This document shows, in pieces, positions 1-9,936 of a DNA stretch of 64,000 nucleotides; within the stretch, counting starts at the first letter, position 1; each line of letters begins with the position of its first letter. The position numbers were made by a program, and so were the translations under genes. Under the pieces are notes generated by a model. The model ran no database searches. It was given only the letters and a program-made list of their open reading frames with translations, and was not told the DNA's origin. Source of the stretch: Phyllobacterium sp. 628 (lineage in GTDB: Bacteria; Pseudomonadota; Alphaproteobacteria; Rhizobiales; Rhizobiaceae); contig NZ_CP050301.1 of assembly GCF_014189505.1 (NCBI RefSeq), forward strand, positions 1,247,501 to 1,311,500. Direction: 5' to 3'.

Positions 1-2
1 AC

Positions 3-410
3 AAACAGCGCAACATGCAGTTCAAGATCATGGTCAAGAACTACGTGCGGCTGGTCAGCATCAAGCCGGGACGGCTTGAAATCAATCTGACCGACGATGC
101 GCCAAAGACACTTTTGACTGAATTGTCGCAAAAGCTCTCCGAATGGACCGGCATGCGCTGGATGGTTTCGCTTTCGCGCGAGCAGGGTGGCCAAACCATT
201 CAGGAATCCGAAACGTCGAGGCGTGATTCCATGCTTAGCGATGCCCGCGCTGATCCGGATGTTGCTGCGATCCTGTCGCGGTTCCCCGGCGCCAAGATCA
301 TCAATGTGAAGATCGCAACACCTGCCGGACAATCCGGCGACCCGGAAACCATGGACGGTGCAATTCCCGGTGATGATACGCTGGCGCCCGTTGAAGAAGA
401 CGACGATTGA
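3..410 (+). CDS. dnaX: DNA polymerase III subunit gamma/tau, C-terminal end (5' partial)
   Basis: The frame is open from the first bases of the window, so this is the 3' end of a longer gene and the internal Met at base 15 is not its start. The product resembles the C-terminal tau-type region of alphaproteobacterial DnaX, the clamp-loader subunit that couples the replicative polymerase to DnaB. No ATPase motif is visible because the AAA+ part lies upstream. The tail is acidic (ends EEDDD). ybaB and recR follow on the same strand, which is the conserved dnaX-ybaB-recR order and is the main support for the name. Confidence 0.85.
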   Translation, partial: KQRNMQFKIMVKNYVRLVSIKPGRLEINLTDDAPKTLLTELSQKLSEWTGMRWMVSLSREQGGQTIQESETSRRDSMLSDARADPDVAAILSRFPGAKIINVKIATPAGQSGDPETMDGAIPGDDTLAPVEEDDD

Positions 411-428
411 CCAAGAGGAGTTTATCCC

Positions 429-752
429 ATGCGTGACATTATGGGCATGATGAAACAGGCCAAGGAAATGCAGGGCAAGATGGCCGCCATGCAGGAAGAG
501 ATCGCGGCATTGGAGGCTGAAGGTCAGTCCGGCGGTGGCCTTGTAACGGTCAAGCTTTCCGGCAAGGGTGCGCTGACATCGCTGAAGATTGATCCGTCGC
601 TGTTCAAGGAGGACGATGTCGAGATTCTCGAAGATCTGATCATAGCTGCGCACAATGAGGCAAAGACCAAGGTCGAAGCAATCATGGCAGAAAAGACTCA
701 GGCACTCACCGCTGGTCTGCCCATTCCACCCGGTTTCAAGCTGCCTTTTTGA
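429..752 (+). CDS. ybaB: YbaB/EbfC family nucleoid-associated protein
   Basis: This is a 107-residue protein, the usual length for the family. It starts with a Met/Lys/Gln-rich helix ([20 protein letters not shown]) and continues with the conserved core around [11 protein letters not shown] and the end PGFKLPF. YbaB proteins form dimers that bind DNA and associate with the nucleoid. The ATG has an AGAGGAG Shine-Dalgarno nearby and lies 18 bases after dnaX. It probably shares the dnaX transcript; two hairpin terminators follow it, so recR may use its own promoter. Confidence 0.93.
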   Translation: MRDIMGMMKQAKEMQGKMAAMQEEIAALEAEGQSGGGLVTVKLSGKGALTSLKIDPSLFKEDDVEILEDLIIAAHNEAKTKVEAIMAEKTQALTAGLPIPPGFKLPF

Positions 753-820
753 CCATGACGAGCACAACCATAAGCTTATTGGAAATGAGACCGGTTTAGT
801 TTACATTTGGTCTTGGAGTG

Positions 821-850
821 GAAGGCGAGCTATCACCCGCCTTCTTTTCT
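821..850 (+). terminator. Rho-independent terminator after ybaB (first)
   Basis: A 7-bp perfect stem, GAAGGCG (821-827) with CGCCTTC (838-844), is followed at once by TTTTCTT. It lies about 70 bases after the ybaB stop and would end the dnaX-ybaB transcript. Confidence 0.7.
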
Positions 851-864
851 TATTTGAGGTATTG

Positions 865-902
865 AACCCGGACGGTCCATGACCAGCTCGTCCGGGTTTT
901 TC
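865..902 (+). terminator. Rho-independent terminator after ybaB (second)
   Basis: A 10-bp perfect stem, AACCCGGACG (865-874) with CGTCCGGGTT (889-898), is followed by a T run. It is the stronger of two tandem terminators between ybaB and recR. The remaining bases to recR (about 903-1190) hold no convincing gene or structured RNA that I can recognise; a 100-codon open frame there has no family resemblance. Confidence 0.85.
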
Positions 903-1190
903 TCAAAATAAGCGTGATGCTAAACGGAAAGATCCGCATAGTTTCACCTCCAAGCTCGAGAGCAAGGCTGTTGCCGCAGTTGGAAAAGCCCATCTTTTCC
1001 AATCCACCGGCTGGCACGGTGTTGCTGCTTCTGCTCTCAAACCCTAATCGGGCGAGGGTGGATCATTGCTTGGTTGGTGAATGGCAGCAACAAATGCAGG
1101 GTTGTGTATTTTTGCAGTTATCGCCTCTCAGGTTGCGTTCCCGGCATGTCCCTGATTCCCTGCGAAGCAAATTTGCTCTAAACCGGCATT

Positions 1191-1796
1191 ATGTCGAAAC
1201 GAATCGCTGGCCCTGAAATTGAACGCCTGATCCAGTTGCTGGCTAAAGTGCCGGGACTCGGACCGCGCTCTGCCCGCCGCGCTGCCTTGCACCTCATCAA
1301 GAAGAAGGAAGCACTGCTTATCCCGCTGGGTTCGGCCATGCAGGAAGCAGCGGACAAGGTGCGCATCTGCACCACCTGCGGAAATGTGGATACATCCGAC
1401 CCTTGCATGATCTGCACAGATCCACGGCGCGAACGTGCGACGCTGATTGTCGTCGAGGATGTCTCCGACCTTTGGGCTCTGGAGCGGGCAGGATCGATGA
1501 ATGTCCGTTACCATGTGCTTGGCGGCCGCCTGTCTCCGCTTGATGGCGTTGGGCCGGATGATCTTAATATTGCGACGCTCGTCAGCCGTGTGGCGGAAGG
1601 CGAAATCAAGGAAGTCATCCTAGCCGTCAATGCGACGGTTGAGGGGCAGACGACGGCCCACTACATCACCGACCAGCTTGCAGATTTCGATATTCGCATC
1701 ACCCGGCTTGCCCATGGTGTGCCGGTTGGCGGCGAACTGGATTATCTTGACGAGGGCACGCTGACGGCAGCGCTGCGCGCACGGACATCCCTATAG
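1191..1796 (+). CDS. recR: Recombination mediator protein RecR
   Basis: The 201-residue product is full length for RecR, which with RecO and RecF loads RecA on gapped DNA. An N-terminal helix-hairpin-helix ([16 protein letters not shown]) precedes a four-cysteine zinc finger (C60, C63, C72, C75) and a Toprim domain that begins [14 protein letters not shown]. The C-terminus carries the [16 protein letters not shown] signature. The start is the ATG that gives the usual [14 protein letters not shown] beginning. It stands in the conserved dnaX-ybaB-recR order, but downstream of two terminators. Confidence 0.97.
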   Translation: MSKRIAGPEIERLIQLLAKVPGLGPRSARRAALHLIKKKEALLIPLGSAMQEAADKVRICTTCGNVDTSDPCMICTDPRRERATLIVVEDVSDLWALERAGSMNVRYHVLGGRLSPLDGVGPDDLNIATLVSRVAEGEIKEVILAVNATVEGQTTAHYITDQLADFDIRITRLAHGVPVGGELDYLDEGTLTAALRARTSL

Positions 1797-1806
1797 GAGA
1801 AAGCCT

Positions 1807-3057
1807 TTGACCGGACGCTCCATGAAACTGGCCCTCTGGGCTTTGGTCTCGATCTTCCTCTCCGCACATGCTGCCCTTGCCGCTTCGAAACCGGAAGTTG
1901 ACGCCCAGTTCAAAACCTGGCTCGCCAATGATCTGTGGCCCGAAGCCAAGGCCAAAGGTATATCCAAGGCGACATTCGATCAGGCTTTTGCGGGCGTCAC
2001 GTTGAATTTTGATCTGCCGGATCTCGTCATGCCTGGTGAAAAACCGCAGACGCCGAAGGCGCAGACGCAGTCTGAGTTCGGTTCTCCCGGTAAATATTTC
2101 AACGACAAAACGATCAATGCGGTGACGTCAGGCGGTGCTGCGCGGGCAGGGCAATATGCCAAGATTCTCAAGGCGGTCGAAGCGAAATATGGCGTGCCGG
2201 GTCCAATTGTCCTGGCGATCTGGGGCCGTGAGAGCGGCTATGGCAGTGTCAAGATTCCCAACAATGCCTTTACCGTTCTTGGCACCAAGGCCTTCATGGC
2301 AACGCGCAAGGAAATGTTTCGCAAGGAACTTGTTGCAGCGCTCGAGATTGTCGAAAAGGGCTATATCGGCGTTGGCACCATGAAAAGCTCATGGGCAGGC
2401 GCACTTGGTCAGCCGCAGTTCATGCCGACCTCATTTCTTGAACATGCAGTGGATTTTGATGGCGACGGCAAGCGTGACATCTGGAATTCTGTTCCCGATA
2501 CGCTGGGTTCGATCGGGCATTACCTCGCGCAATTTGGCTGGCAGCGCGGCCGTGACTGGGGCTATGAAGTTTCTGTTCCGCAAAGCGTCAGCTGTTCGCT
2601 GGAAGGCCCTGATCGGGGCAAGCCGTTTGCCGCATGGGCCAAGTTGGGCATTGCCAGGGTCAACGGCAAGCCGTTCCCGGCAGATGAGACAAACCGGGAA
2701 GGCTTTCTGCTGATGCCGGCGGGGCGGCACGGCCCAGCTTTTGTCGTGACCAAAAACTTCTATGTGATCAAGGAATACAATATGAGCGATCTCTACGCGC
2801 TGTTCATCAGCCATGTGGGTGATCGCATAGGCAGCGGTGCGAAGGGCTTTTCTGTTGGTTGGGGCGACGTCGGCGGTCTCTACCGCTCAGACATTGCCGG
2901 TTTGCAGAAAGCGTTGGAGAAGAAGGGCTATGACGCTGGTGGCGCGGATGGTTTTCCGGGCTTCAAGACCCGACGCTCCATTGGCGATTGGCAGGCCAAA
3001 CAGGGTATGGCCGCCACGTGTTTTCCGGACGAGGATCTGGTCAAGGCAATCCGCTGA
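1807..3057 (+). CDS. Lytic murein transglycosylase (MltB/SLT_2 type) with peptidoglycan-binding domain
   Basis: The protein of about 416 residues starts with a signal peptide (MKLALWALVSIFLSAHAALA). An SLT_2/MltB-like catalytic domain follows, with the family Glu in IWGRESGYGS and the GALGQPQFMPTSFL motif. The C-terminus is a PG_binding_1 domain (DIAGLQKALEKKGYDAGGAD). It should cleave the MurNAc-GlcNAc bond in the periplasm, leaving a 1,6-anhydro end. A TTG at 1807 has AGGAG 8 bases upstream; the ATG at 1822 is an alternative start. It follows recR by 10 bases. Its 3' end overlaps the convergent LysR gene by 17 bases. Confidence 0.88.
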   Translation: MTGRSMKLALWALVSIFLSAHAALAASKPEVDAQFKTWLANDLWPEAKAKGISKATFDQAFAGVTLNFDLPDLVMPGEKPQTPKAQTQSEFGSPGKYFNDKTINAVTSGGAARAGQYAKILKAVEAKYGVPGPIVLAIWGRESGYGSVKIPNNAFTVLGTKAFMATRKEMFRKELVAALEIVEKGYIGVGTMKSSWAGALGQPQFMPTSFLEHAVDFDGDGKRDIWNSVPDTLGSIGHYLAQFGWQRGRDWGYEVSVPQSVSCSLEGPDRGKPFAAWAKLGIARVNGKPFPADETNREGFLLMPAGRHGPAFVVTKNFYVIKEYNMSDLYALFISHVGDRIGSGAKGFSVGWGDVGGLYRSDIAGLQKALEKKGYDAGGADGFPGFKTRRSIGDWQAKQGMAATCFPDEDLVKAIR

Positions 3058-3952
3058 ATTCTGATGCAACTTGTATGAAATGCTCCAGCGTCGGCGATAG
3101 ATCATCGCGGCGCCAAACAAGCCCCGTTTCGATGCAAGGCGGCGCATCTGCCAATTTCAGATAGCGCACACCGGCGCGGCCAAGCTTTTGCAGGGATTCC
3201 GGCACCAGCGCGATGCCCATACCAGCGGAAATCAGGCTGATAATCGTTTGCATCTGGATGGCTTCCTGTCCGATGGCGGGTACGGCACCATTCTGCAGAT
3301 AAAATCCGGTGATCACGTCATGGAAAGCCGGGGCGCTGCGGCGCGGAAATATGATAAGCGGCTCGGTCAAAGCGGATTTGATATCGAATGTATCGCCGGA
3401 AACAGCAAGACGGCCGGATCTTATCCATTCGTCCGGAACGGCTGCCACCAGCTTTTCCCGCAGCAAGGGCAGATATGTCAGCGAGGCGTGCAGCGTCGCC
3501 TGTGGCGGCGGGATGATCAGCCCCGCATGAATATCACCGCTTAAGAGTGTCTCGATCTGCAGATCGCTGGTTGCCTCCTGCAGGGTGATTTCCACATCGG
3601 GATAGTCGTTCTTGTAGCGGCCCAGCAAATCCGGCAGCAGGCTGTAATCGGCGGTGCTGACAAATGCGAGTTTCAAGGTGCCGATGGCACCGCGCGCCAG
3701 GCGGCGGGCGATACCGGACAGGGTGGCCGCGTCATCCAGCAATTTTTGCACGTGATCGCGCCATTGTTCGCCGGCGGGCGTCAAGGCAACGCTGCGTTTG
3801 GTGCGGGCAAACAGCTGGACGCCAATTTCTTCTTCCAGCGCCTGAATGGTTTGGCTCAACGGCGGCTGGGTCATACCCAGCCTTTCCGCTGCACGGCCGA
3901 AATGCAGTTCCTCGGCAACAGTGATAAAGTAGCGCAACTGACGCAGGTCCAT
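3041..3952 (-). CDS. LysR-family transcriptional regulator
   Basis: This is a LysR regulator of about 303 residues with the standard N-terminal winged HTH (MDLRQLRYFITVAEELHFGR, then AAERLGMTQPPLSQTIQALE) and a periplasmic-binding-protein-like effector domain. The start is set at the internal ATG giving MDLRQLRYF; nine further codons upstream are open but unlike the family. It is divergent from ilvD, and the 130-bp gap holds a dyad TTTCC-N9-GGAAA at 4002-4020, a possible regulator site. Control of ilvD is therefore plausible from position, but not shown. The effector is unknown. Confidence 0.88.
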   Translation of the reverse strand: MDLRQLRYFITVAEELHFGRAAERLGMTQPPLSQTIQALEEEIGVQLFARTKRSVALTPAGEQWRDHVQKLLDDAATLSGIARRLARGAIGTLKLAFVSTADYSLLPDLLGRYKNDYPDVEITLQEATSDLQIETLLSGDIHAGLIIPPPQATLHASLTYLPLLREKLVAAVPDEWIRSGRLAVSGDTFDIKSALTEPLIIFPRRSAPAFHDVITGFYLQNGAVPAIGQEAIQMQTIISLISAGMGIALVPESLQKLGRAGVRYLKLADAPPCIETGLVWRRDDLSPTLEHFIQVASEFSGLP

Positions 3953-4082
3953 GTCTTTATTTGTAATATGAAAAAGCACCTAATCAAGCATGAATTATAT
4001 GTTTCCTAGTTGTTTGGAAATGTTCTAGCCTAAGAATAAGGTCCAATAACCGGATCAAACACGTCATCGTGGAGGAACAGCC

Positions 4083-5756
4083 ATGGCAGCCAATGAACGG
4101 TCGAAACATATCACCCAAGGTGTTGCACGCTCCCCCAACCGGGCGATGTATTATGCTCTCGGTTATGAGAAGGCGGATTTCGACAAACCGATGATCGGCA
4201 TTGCCAATGGCCATTCCACCATCACGCCTTGTAATGCCGGCTTGCAGCCATTGGCCGATGCGGCGGTTGCCGCTGTCAGGGCAGCAGGCGGCAATCCGCA
4301 GATCTTCGGCACCCCGACCATTTCCGATGGCATGGCCATGGGCACCGAGGGCATGAAATATTCGCTCATCTCCCGCGAAGTGATTGCCGATTGCATCGAG
4401 ACCTGCGTCAACGGCCAATGGATGGATGGTGTTCTGGTGCTTGGCGGCTGTGACAAGAACATGCCTGGCGGCATGATGGCGATTGCCCGCACCAACGTTC
4501 CGGCGATCTACGTCTATGGCGGCACGATCAAACCGGGCAAGTGGAAAGGCAAGGACCTCTCCATTGTCTCATCCTTTGAGGCTGTCGGCTCCTTCATGGC
4601 GGGCAAGATGAGCAAGGAGGATTTCGAAGGTATCGAGCGTCACGCCTGTCCCTCCACCGGATCCTGCGGTGGCATGTATACCGCAAACACCATGAGTTCC
4701 TCGTTTGAGGCACTCGGTATGTCGCTGATGTCGTCTTCGACCATGGCCAATCCCGATACTGAAAAAGTCGACAGCACTGCAGAGTCTGCCCGCGTGCTCG
4801 TGGAAGCTGTGCGTAACAACATTCGACCCCGCGATATTATCACCCGCAAATCTATTGAGAATGCCGTCTCGCTGATCATGGCGACGGGCGGCTCGACCAA
4901 TGGCGTGTTGCATTTTCTTGCCATTGCCCATGCGGCTGAAGTCGAGTGGACGCTGGATGATTTCGAGCGCGTGCGCCGCAAGGTTCCTGTTATCTGCAAT
5001 CTTCGCCCGTCCGGCCAATACATGGCGGTCGATCTGCATCAGGTTGGTGGTATCCCGCAGGTGCTGAAAATCCTGTTGAATGCCGGGCTGCTGCATGGCG
5101 ACTGCCTGACCATCACCGGTCGCACGCTGGCCGAGGAACTGGCCCATGTGCCGGATGCGCCGCCTGCAGATCAGAACATCATCCGCCCCATCGACAAGGC
5201 ACTCTACAAGGAAGGCCATCTGGCGATCCTCAAGGGCAATCTGGCAAGCGGTGGTGCTGTCGCCAAGATCACCGGCCTGAAAAATCCGGTCATTCAAGGG
5301 CTCGCGCGGGTGTTCGACGATGAGCAGTCGGCTATGGACGCTATTCTCTCCGATAAAATCAGGCCGGGCGATGTACTTGTATTGCGCTATCTCGGACCGA
5401 AAGGCGGACCCGGCATGCCAGAAATGCTGGCACCGACATCGGCGATCATCGGTCGCGGACTTGGTGAAAGCGTCGGTTTCATCACTGATGGGCGGTTCTC
5501 CGGCGGCACTTGGGGCATGGTTGTTGGCCATGTAACCCCGGAAGCTTTCGAAGGCGGCACCATCGCGCTGGTGAAAGAGGGAGACACGATCACGATCGAC
5601 GCTCACAAGCAATTGCTGCAGCTCGAAGTCAGTGATGCGGAACTCGAAGAACGGCGCAAGGCATGGCAACAGCCAGCTCCGCGTTACACGCGCGGCGTGC
5701 TGGCAAAATTCGCCAAACTGGCCAAATCTGCCAGCGAAGGTGCTGTCACCGGATAG
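4083..5756 (+). CDS. ilvD: Dihydroxy-acid dehydratase
   Basis: The 557-residue IlvD/Edd-family enzyme dehydrates 2,3-dihydroxy acids to 2-keto acids in valine, isoleucine and pantothenate synthesis. Three cysteines sit at the cluster positions: C50 (STITPCN), C123 ([10 protein letters not shown]) and C195 ([10 protein letters not shown]). The C-terminal swivel domain carries GGPGMPEM and the [13 protein letters not shown] signature. GTGGAGGAACAGCC precedes the ATG. It is shorter than the roughly 610-residue E. coli type and belongs to the short IlvD group. A sugar-acid dehydratase role is possible for this superfamily, but the motifs favour IlvD. Confidence 0.9.
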   Translation: MAANERSKHITQGVARSPNRAMYYALGYEKADFDKPMIGIANGHSTITPCNAGLQPLADAAVAAVRAAGGNPQIFGTPTISDGMAMGTEGMKYSLISREVIADCIETCVNGQWMDGVLVLGGCDKNMPGGMMAIARTNVPAIYVYGGTIKPGKWKGKDLSIVSSFEAVGSFMAGKMSKEDFEGIERHACPSTGSCGGMYTANTMSSSFEALGMSLMSSSTMANPDTEKVDSTAESARVLVEAVRNNIRPRDIITRKSIENAVSLIMATGGSTNGVLHFLAIAHAAEVEWTLDDFERVRRKVPVICNLRPSGQYMAVDLHQVGGIPQVLKILLNAGLLHGDCLTITGRTLAEELAHVPDAPPADQNIIRPIDKALYKEGHLAILKGNLASGGAVAKITGLKNPVIQGLARVFDDEQSAMDAILSDKIRPGDVLVLRYLGPKGGPGMPEMLAPTSAIIGRGLGESVGFITDGRFSGGTWGMVVGHVTPEAFEGGTIALVKEGDTITIDAHKQLLQLEVSDAELEERRKAWQQPAPRYTRGVLAKFAKLAKSASEGAVTG

Positions 5757-5858
5757 CGATTGTCGCGGGTGCAAATACAGTCTGTCAAAGCATGGATGGT
5801 ATGAAAACGATCCATGAAATGCGATCCTGATGCTCAAGAAAAACTCAGGAAACGCACG

Positions 5859-6857
5859 ATGCCAGCACTCGTCAACGGACAATGGATCAAGGGCGATGTC
5901 GCCGCCAGTGAAATGAAAGATGGCGCCTTTCATCGCGAGCCAACGCGGTTTCGCAACTGGATTACTCCGGATGGTGTGCTCGACAAGGAAGGCACGCCGA
6001 CATTTAAGGCGGAGGCTGGACGTTACCAGCTTTTCGTTTCGTATCTCTGCCCGTGGGCCTCGCGCACGCTCATCTTCCGTAATCTCAAGGGGCTGGAAAA
6101 TGTCGTCAGCATTGCCGTGTCGGAACCGGTGCTGGGCGAGAATGGCTGGACATTCCCCAATCTGGTTGATGCGGGTCCCAAGGCGCCGCCGATCCATTAT
6201 CTGCACCAGCTTTATACCGCGAGCCTGCCGACCTATACAGGCAAGGTCTCCGTGCCTGTCCTGTGGGATAAGCAAGAAGGGCAGATCGTCAACAATGAGT
6301 CTGCCGATATTATCCGCATCCTGAATTCGGCCTTTGATGAACTGACAGGGGATCGCCGCGACTTCTACCCCGAAAGGCTGCATACCGAGATCGATCGCTG
6401 GAATACGTTTGTATATGACAATATCAACAACGGCGTCTATCGCGCCGGTTTTGCCAAGACACAGGCGAGCTACGATGCGGCTGTGCGTGATGTCTTTGCG
6501 GCGCTTGACGGGGTTGAGGCGCATCTGGCCGATCACCGTTATATCGCTGGGCAATACATAACGGAGGCGGACTGGCGTCTGTTCGTCACGCTGGTGCGGT
6601 TTGATGCCGCCTATAATGGCGTGTTCAAGTGCAACATCCGAAGACTGGAAGACTATCACCACCTCTCCAACTATCTCCGTGAACTCTATCAGTTTGAAAA
6701 TGTCCGCGAGACGGTAAGGATCGATCAGATCAAGGCGGGCTATTATTCCATCGCCTCGGTCAATCCGACAGGCATCGTGCCCGCTGGTCCGTTGATTGAT
6801 TTCGACCGTCCCCATGACCGGGAGCGTTTGTCGGGCAAAGGCGTCGTTATGCGTTGA
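5859..6857 (+). CDS. Glutathionyl-hydroquinone reductase (Xi-class glutathione S-transferase)
   Basis: This 332-residue protein belongs to the YqjG/PcpF group, which reduces glutathionyl-hydroquinones using glutathione. The catalytic cysteine is C64 in SYLCPWASRT, the characteristic CPWA motif. An N-terminal thioredoxin fold is followed by the all-helical GST C-terminal domain (ITEADWRLFVTLVRFD). The start is the ATG giving MPALVNGQWI with AGGAAA upstream; the frame is open 15 codons further but without family similarity. It lies about 100 bases after ilvD and is followed by a strong terminator. Confidence 0.92.
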   Translation: MPALVNGQWIKGDVAASEMKDGAFHREPTRFRNWITPDGVLDKEGTPTFKAEAGRYQLFVSYLCPWASRTLIFRNLKGLENVVSIAVSEPVLGENGWTFPNLVDAGPKAPPIHYLHQLYTASLPTYTGKVSVPVLWDKQEGQIVNNESADIIRILNSAFDELTGDRRDFYPERLHTEIDRWNTFVYDNINNGVYRAGFAKTQASYDAAVRDVFAALDGVEAHLADHRYIAGQYITEADWRLFVTLVRFDAAYNGVFKCNIRRLEDYHHLSNYLRELYQFENVRETVRIDQIKAGYYSIASVNPTGIVPAGPLIDFDRPHDRERLSGKGVVMR

Positions 6858-6888
6858 ACAATCAATGTTGCACATACTGGTTGAACGG

Positions 6889-6920
6889 GCCCGGCGGTTG
6901 AACAGACCGCCGGGCTTTTT
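6889..6920 (+). terminator. Rho-independent terminator after the glutathionyl-hydroquinone reductase gene
   Basis: A 9-bp perfect GC stem, GCCCGGCGG (6889-6897) with CCGCCGGGC (6907-6915), has a 9-base loop and is followed by TTTTT. Confidence 0.92.
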
Positions 6921-7013
6921 GCATTGCAGTACATTTTCCTGCGTTTTATGGCTTGTCAGCCATACCCATATGTGAAAATATTATTCACAAAAGAAGATGC
7001 GGGAGAAAGTGCA

Positions 7014-7091
7014 ATGAAACCTATGCGCCATGCTCCATGGCAAACAGCCAGTTGCCGTAGGGATAAAGATGGCGCGCTGGTGCAGCGATGA
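7014..7091 (+). CDS. Possible 25-codon leader ORF coupled to the MaoC gene
   Basis: An ATG at 7014 follows GGGAGAA by about 7 bases and opens a 25-codon frame (begins [16 protein letters not shown]). Its TGA overlaps the next gene's ATG as ATGA at 7088-7091. The next start has no clear Shine-Dalgarno of its own, so translational coupling is plausible. No similarity is recognised. It may be a real leader peptide or a chance frame. Confidence 0.4.
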   Translation: MKPMRHAPWQTASCRRDKDGALVQR

Positions 7092-7639
7092 GCGAGGTTG
7101 CGCCTACCGTCGGTGTGTCATCGACCCATCCGAAAAACATGCCTGCCAGTCACGCCGCTCTGCCCGTGTGGAATTCTGAAAACTGGTTCTATGAGGACTG
7201 GCCGGTCGGCCAGAAAATCCGCTCGCTGCGGCGCACGATCGCCGAAAGCGACAGCCATATGTTCAATATGCTGGTGACGGATATCCATCCCTATGTGCAG
7301 GATCAGATGTTCGCTGAAAGCGAGGGCATTTTCGGCAAGCGGCTGGTGGCGGGCGCCTTTGTATTTTCCGCCGGTCTTGGCCTTGTCGCTACCAACTGCG
7401 TCAATGCGTTTTCCTATGGCTATGACAAGTTGCGTTTCATCAAGCCGGTCTTTCTCAACGACACGATCTACACCATCCGCACCAATCTGGATAAGCGCCC
7501 GCGCTACAAGGAATTGGGGCTGATCCGTGCGAGCTACGAGGTGTTCAAGAATGAGGGCGAGCTCGTTCTCTACTGCGAACACCTGCAGACGGTGAAATAC
7601 CAGAACCCCGCCGATTTTATTGGAAAGACCGAGAAATAA
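7088..7639 (+). CDS. MaoC-like dehydratase (hot-dog fold)
   Basis: The 183-residue protein resembles single-domain MaoC/R-hydratases, which hydrate enoyl-CoA thioesters. The region [20 protein letters not shown] followed by D-x-H ([15 protein letters not shown]) matches the hydratase core, and [13 protein letters not shown] the central helix. Its TAA overlaps the ATG of the next gene as TAATG, so the CoA-transferase is co-translated. The two enzymes suggest a short pathway on a CoA-activated acid, like mesaconyl/citramalyl-type metabolism. The substrate cannot be read from the sequence. Confidence 0.82.
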   Translation: MSEVAPTVGVSSTHPKNMPASHAALPVWNSENWFYEDWPVGQKIRSLRRTIAESDSHMFNMLVTDIHPYVQDQMFAESEGIFGKRLVAGAFVFSAGLGLVATNCVNAFSYGYDKLRFIKPVFLNDTIYTIRTNLDKRPRYKELGLIRASYEVFKNEGELVLYCEHLQTVKYQNPADFIGKTEK

Positions 7640-8802
7640 TGACCACCGAGAATGCCGATCTGCCGCTTGCCGGCCTGCTTGTTGTTGATATGAGCCAGTT
7701 TCTGTCGGGCCCCTATGCGTCGCTGCGCCTGATGGATCTCGGCGCGCGTGTTATCAAGATCGAGCGCCCGGATGGCGGCGATCTTTCCCGGCGGCTTTAT
7801 CTCAGCGATACGGAAATCGGCGGCGACTCGACAATTTTTCATGCAATCAATCGCGCCAAGGAAAGTCTGGCCATTGATCTGAAAAGCCCTGATGATCTGG
7901 CTTCGCTGCGCACGCTGCTTGGCAAGGCTGATGTGCTGATCCAGAATTTTCGTCCGGGTGTCATCAAGCGCCTCGGACTCGATTATGAGGCAGTCAAAGT
8001 CATCAACCCGCGCCTCGTCTATGCCGGTATCAGCGGTTACGGCGAAGAGGGGCCGTGGGTTGGTCGTCCCGGCCAGGATTTGCTGGCGCAATCACGCTCC
8101 GGTCTGATGTGGTTGAACGGCGATGAAAGTCAGGGGCCTGTTCCCTTCGGCCTTGCGGTTGCCGATATGCTGGCAGGTGCAGCAACGGTGCAGGGCATTC
8201 TGGCGGCGCTGGTGCGGCGGGGAATTAGCGGTACCGGCAGCCATATCGAGACGAGCCTGCTGGAATCACTCATCGATTTCCAGTTCGAGGTGCTGACCAC
8301 ACATTTGAATGATGGCCGGCGGCTGCCCAAGCGTTCGGACTTCCGCAGCGCCCATGCCTATCTATCGGCGCCTTATGGCGTCTATCCGACCAAGGATAAT
8401 TATCTTGCTCTCGCAATGACGCCGCTGCCCAAATTGGCTGATCTTCTTGGCCTTGATGCACTCGCACCCTACCGCGGTACGCCGGCAAGCTGGTTCACCG
8501 CGCGGGACGAGATCAAGCGGATCATCGCGGATAAACTTGCGACGCAAGACACGGATGACTGGCTGGCAATCCTTGAGCCTGCCGATATCTGGTGCGCCAA
8601 GGTTTTGAACTGGGAAGAGTTGATGGCGAGCGAGGGCTTCAAAGTTCTCGACATGCTGCAGACCGTCGAGCGGGAGGACGATGTGTCCATTCTGACGACA
8701 CGCTCGCCCATCCGGGTCAACGGCAAGCGGGCTAGGTTCGACCGTGCTGCGCCACGTATTGGCGAACACAGCGCTGCCATCCGCAAGGAGTTTGGTCTGT
8801 GA
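7639..8802 (+). CDS. CaiB/BaiF (class III) CoA-transferase
   Basis: At 387 residues the length is typical of family III CoA-transferases, which move CoA between carboxylic acids. The N-terminus [20 protein letters not shown] and the segment [14 protein letters not shown] are family signatures. The usual catalytic Asp lies in the [14 protein letters not shown] region. It overlaps both neighbours (TAATG with MaoC, GTGA with the next gene), so all three should be one translational unit. Donor and acceptor acids are unknown. Confidence 0.9.
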   Translation: MTTENADLPLAGLLVVDMSQFLSGPYASLRLMDLGARVIKIERPDGGDLSRRLYLSDTEIGGDSTIFHAINRAKESLAIDLKSPDDLASLRTLLGKADVLIQNFRPGVIKRLGLDYEAVKVINPRLVYAGISGYGEEGPWVGRPGQDLLAQSRSGLMWLNGDESQGPVPFGLAVADMLAGAATVQGILAALVRRGISGTGSHIETSLLESLIDFQFEVLTTHLNDGRRLPKRSDFRSAHAYLSAPYGVYPTKDNYLALAMTPLPKLADLLGLDALAPYRGTPASWFTARDEIKRIIADKLATQDTDDWLAILEPADIWCAKVLNWEELMASEGFKVLDMLQTVEREDDVSILTTRSPIRVNGKRARFDRAAPRIGEHSAAIRKEFGL

Positions 8803-9935
8803 GCAACATCACGCTGAAAGGTATGACGTGGAGCCATCCCCGCGGCTACGACCCGATGGTGGCCTGCTCGAAACTCTGGCACGGCAAGACGGGCATCACC
8901 ATTGAATGGGACAAACGCTCGCTGCAGGACTTTGAATCGTTCTCCGTTGAAGAATTGGCTCGGGCCTACGATCTCATCGTTATTGATCATCCGCATGTCG
9001 GGCAGATCACGGCTGAAAACTGCCTCGCACCGCTGGATATTGCCGGGCGGGAAGCTGAGCGGGAGTCGTTGCGCAAAGGCAGCGTCGGCCGATCCTATCC
9101 AAGCTATGACTGGCAGGGGCATCAATGGGCGTTTCCCATCGATACGGCAACGCAGGTCTGTGCATGGCGTCCTGACCTGCTCGAACAGGCGCCTGAGACA
9201 TGGGCCGACATGCTGGCTCTGGCACGCGACGGAAGAGTGCTTCTGCCGTTGCGGCCACCGCATACGCTGATGACTTTCTACACTTTGAGCGGCAATCTTG
9301 GTTCGCCATGCGCAACAGAACCGGGCGATTTGATCGACGGAGAAAATGGCATCCGGGCCTTTGAAATGATGTGCGAAATTGCGCACCTTGTTGATCCCGG
9401 CTGTTTTGATATGGACCCGATTGCCGTGCTTGAGAAAATGGCTGAAGCCGGATCAAAAGTGGCCTGTGCACCTTTGATCTACGGTTATGTCAACTATGCC
9501 ATCAAGGGTTTCCGCCCAAACATTATTGCTTTTGCCGATATACCGGTTGCCGGCAGCAGCGGTCCGATTGGCTCTGCGCTTGGCGGTACGGGGATTGCCG
9601 TTTCGGCCTTTTCCGCAAACCGCAGAGCCGCCATCGACTTTGCTTACTGGATTGCCAGCGGCGATGTGCAGCGCAGCTCCTATGCGCAAGCCGGCGGGCA
9701 GCCTGGCCATGCGGATGCATGGGAAGATATAGCCGTTAACGCAGCCACATCAAATTTCTATATGGCAACACGCAAGACACTGGAGACGGCTTGGGTGCGC
9801 CCGCGCCACGATGGCTATATGGCTTTTCAGCAATCAGGCTCGGACCGTATCAATGCCGGGTTGCAGGGAAGTCATGAGGCGGCGCGTGTGATCCACGACC
9901 TGAACAGGCTTTTCCGGGACAGCTTTCTCCGGTAA
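8799..9935 (+). CDS. Extracellular-solute-binding-protein-like protein lacking a signal peptide
   Basis: The 378-residue protein has the fold signature of family 1 ABC solute-binding proteins: GLTWSHPRG-like start, [42 protein letters not shown] and [11 protein letters not shown]. It starts with GTG overlapping the preceding stop (GTGA). The N-terminus ([18 protein letters not shown]) runs straight into the fold, with no hydrophobic signal segment, and no ABC permease or ATPase is nearby. It may act in the cytoplasm as a ligand or substrate binder for the two CoA enzymes, or the true export start may be lost. It ends one base from a convergent gene. Confidence 0.8.
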   Translation: MSNITLKGMTWSHPRGYDPMVACSKLWHGKTGITIEWDKRSLQDFESFSVEELARAYDLIVIDHPHVGQITAENCLAPLDIAGREAERESLRKGSVGRSYPSYDWQGHQWAFPIDTATQVCAWRPDLLEQAPETWADMLALARDGRVLLPLRPPHTLMTFYTLSGNLGSPCATEPGDLIDGENGIRAFEMMCEIAHLVDPGCFDMDPIAVLEKMAEAGSKVACAPLIYGYVNYAIKGFRPNIIAFADIPVAGSSGPIGSALGGTGIAVSAFSANRRAAIDFAYWIASGDVQRSSYAQAGGQPGHADAWEDIAVNAATSNFYMATRKTLETAWVRPRHDGYMAFQQSGSDRINAGLQGSHEAARVIHDLNRLFRDSFLR

Positions 9936-9936
9936 T

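Noticed and set aside
753..1190. Possible SRP (4.5S) RNA near dnaX
   Set aside because: The conserved SRP apical-loop sequence (GGUCAGGUCCGGAAGGAAGCAGC-like) is not present on either strand.
914..1216. 100-codon open frame between ybaB and recR
   Set aside because: It follows two terminators, has no recognisable family features or good ribosome site, and overlaps the recR start.
4569..6875. 768-codon open frame on the minus strand across ilvD and the reductase gene
   Set aside because: It is the antisense of two well-supported genes, and its composition is that of a high-GC shadow frame.
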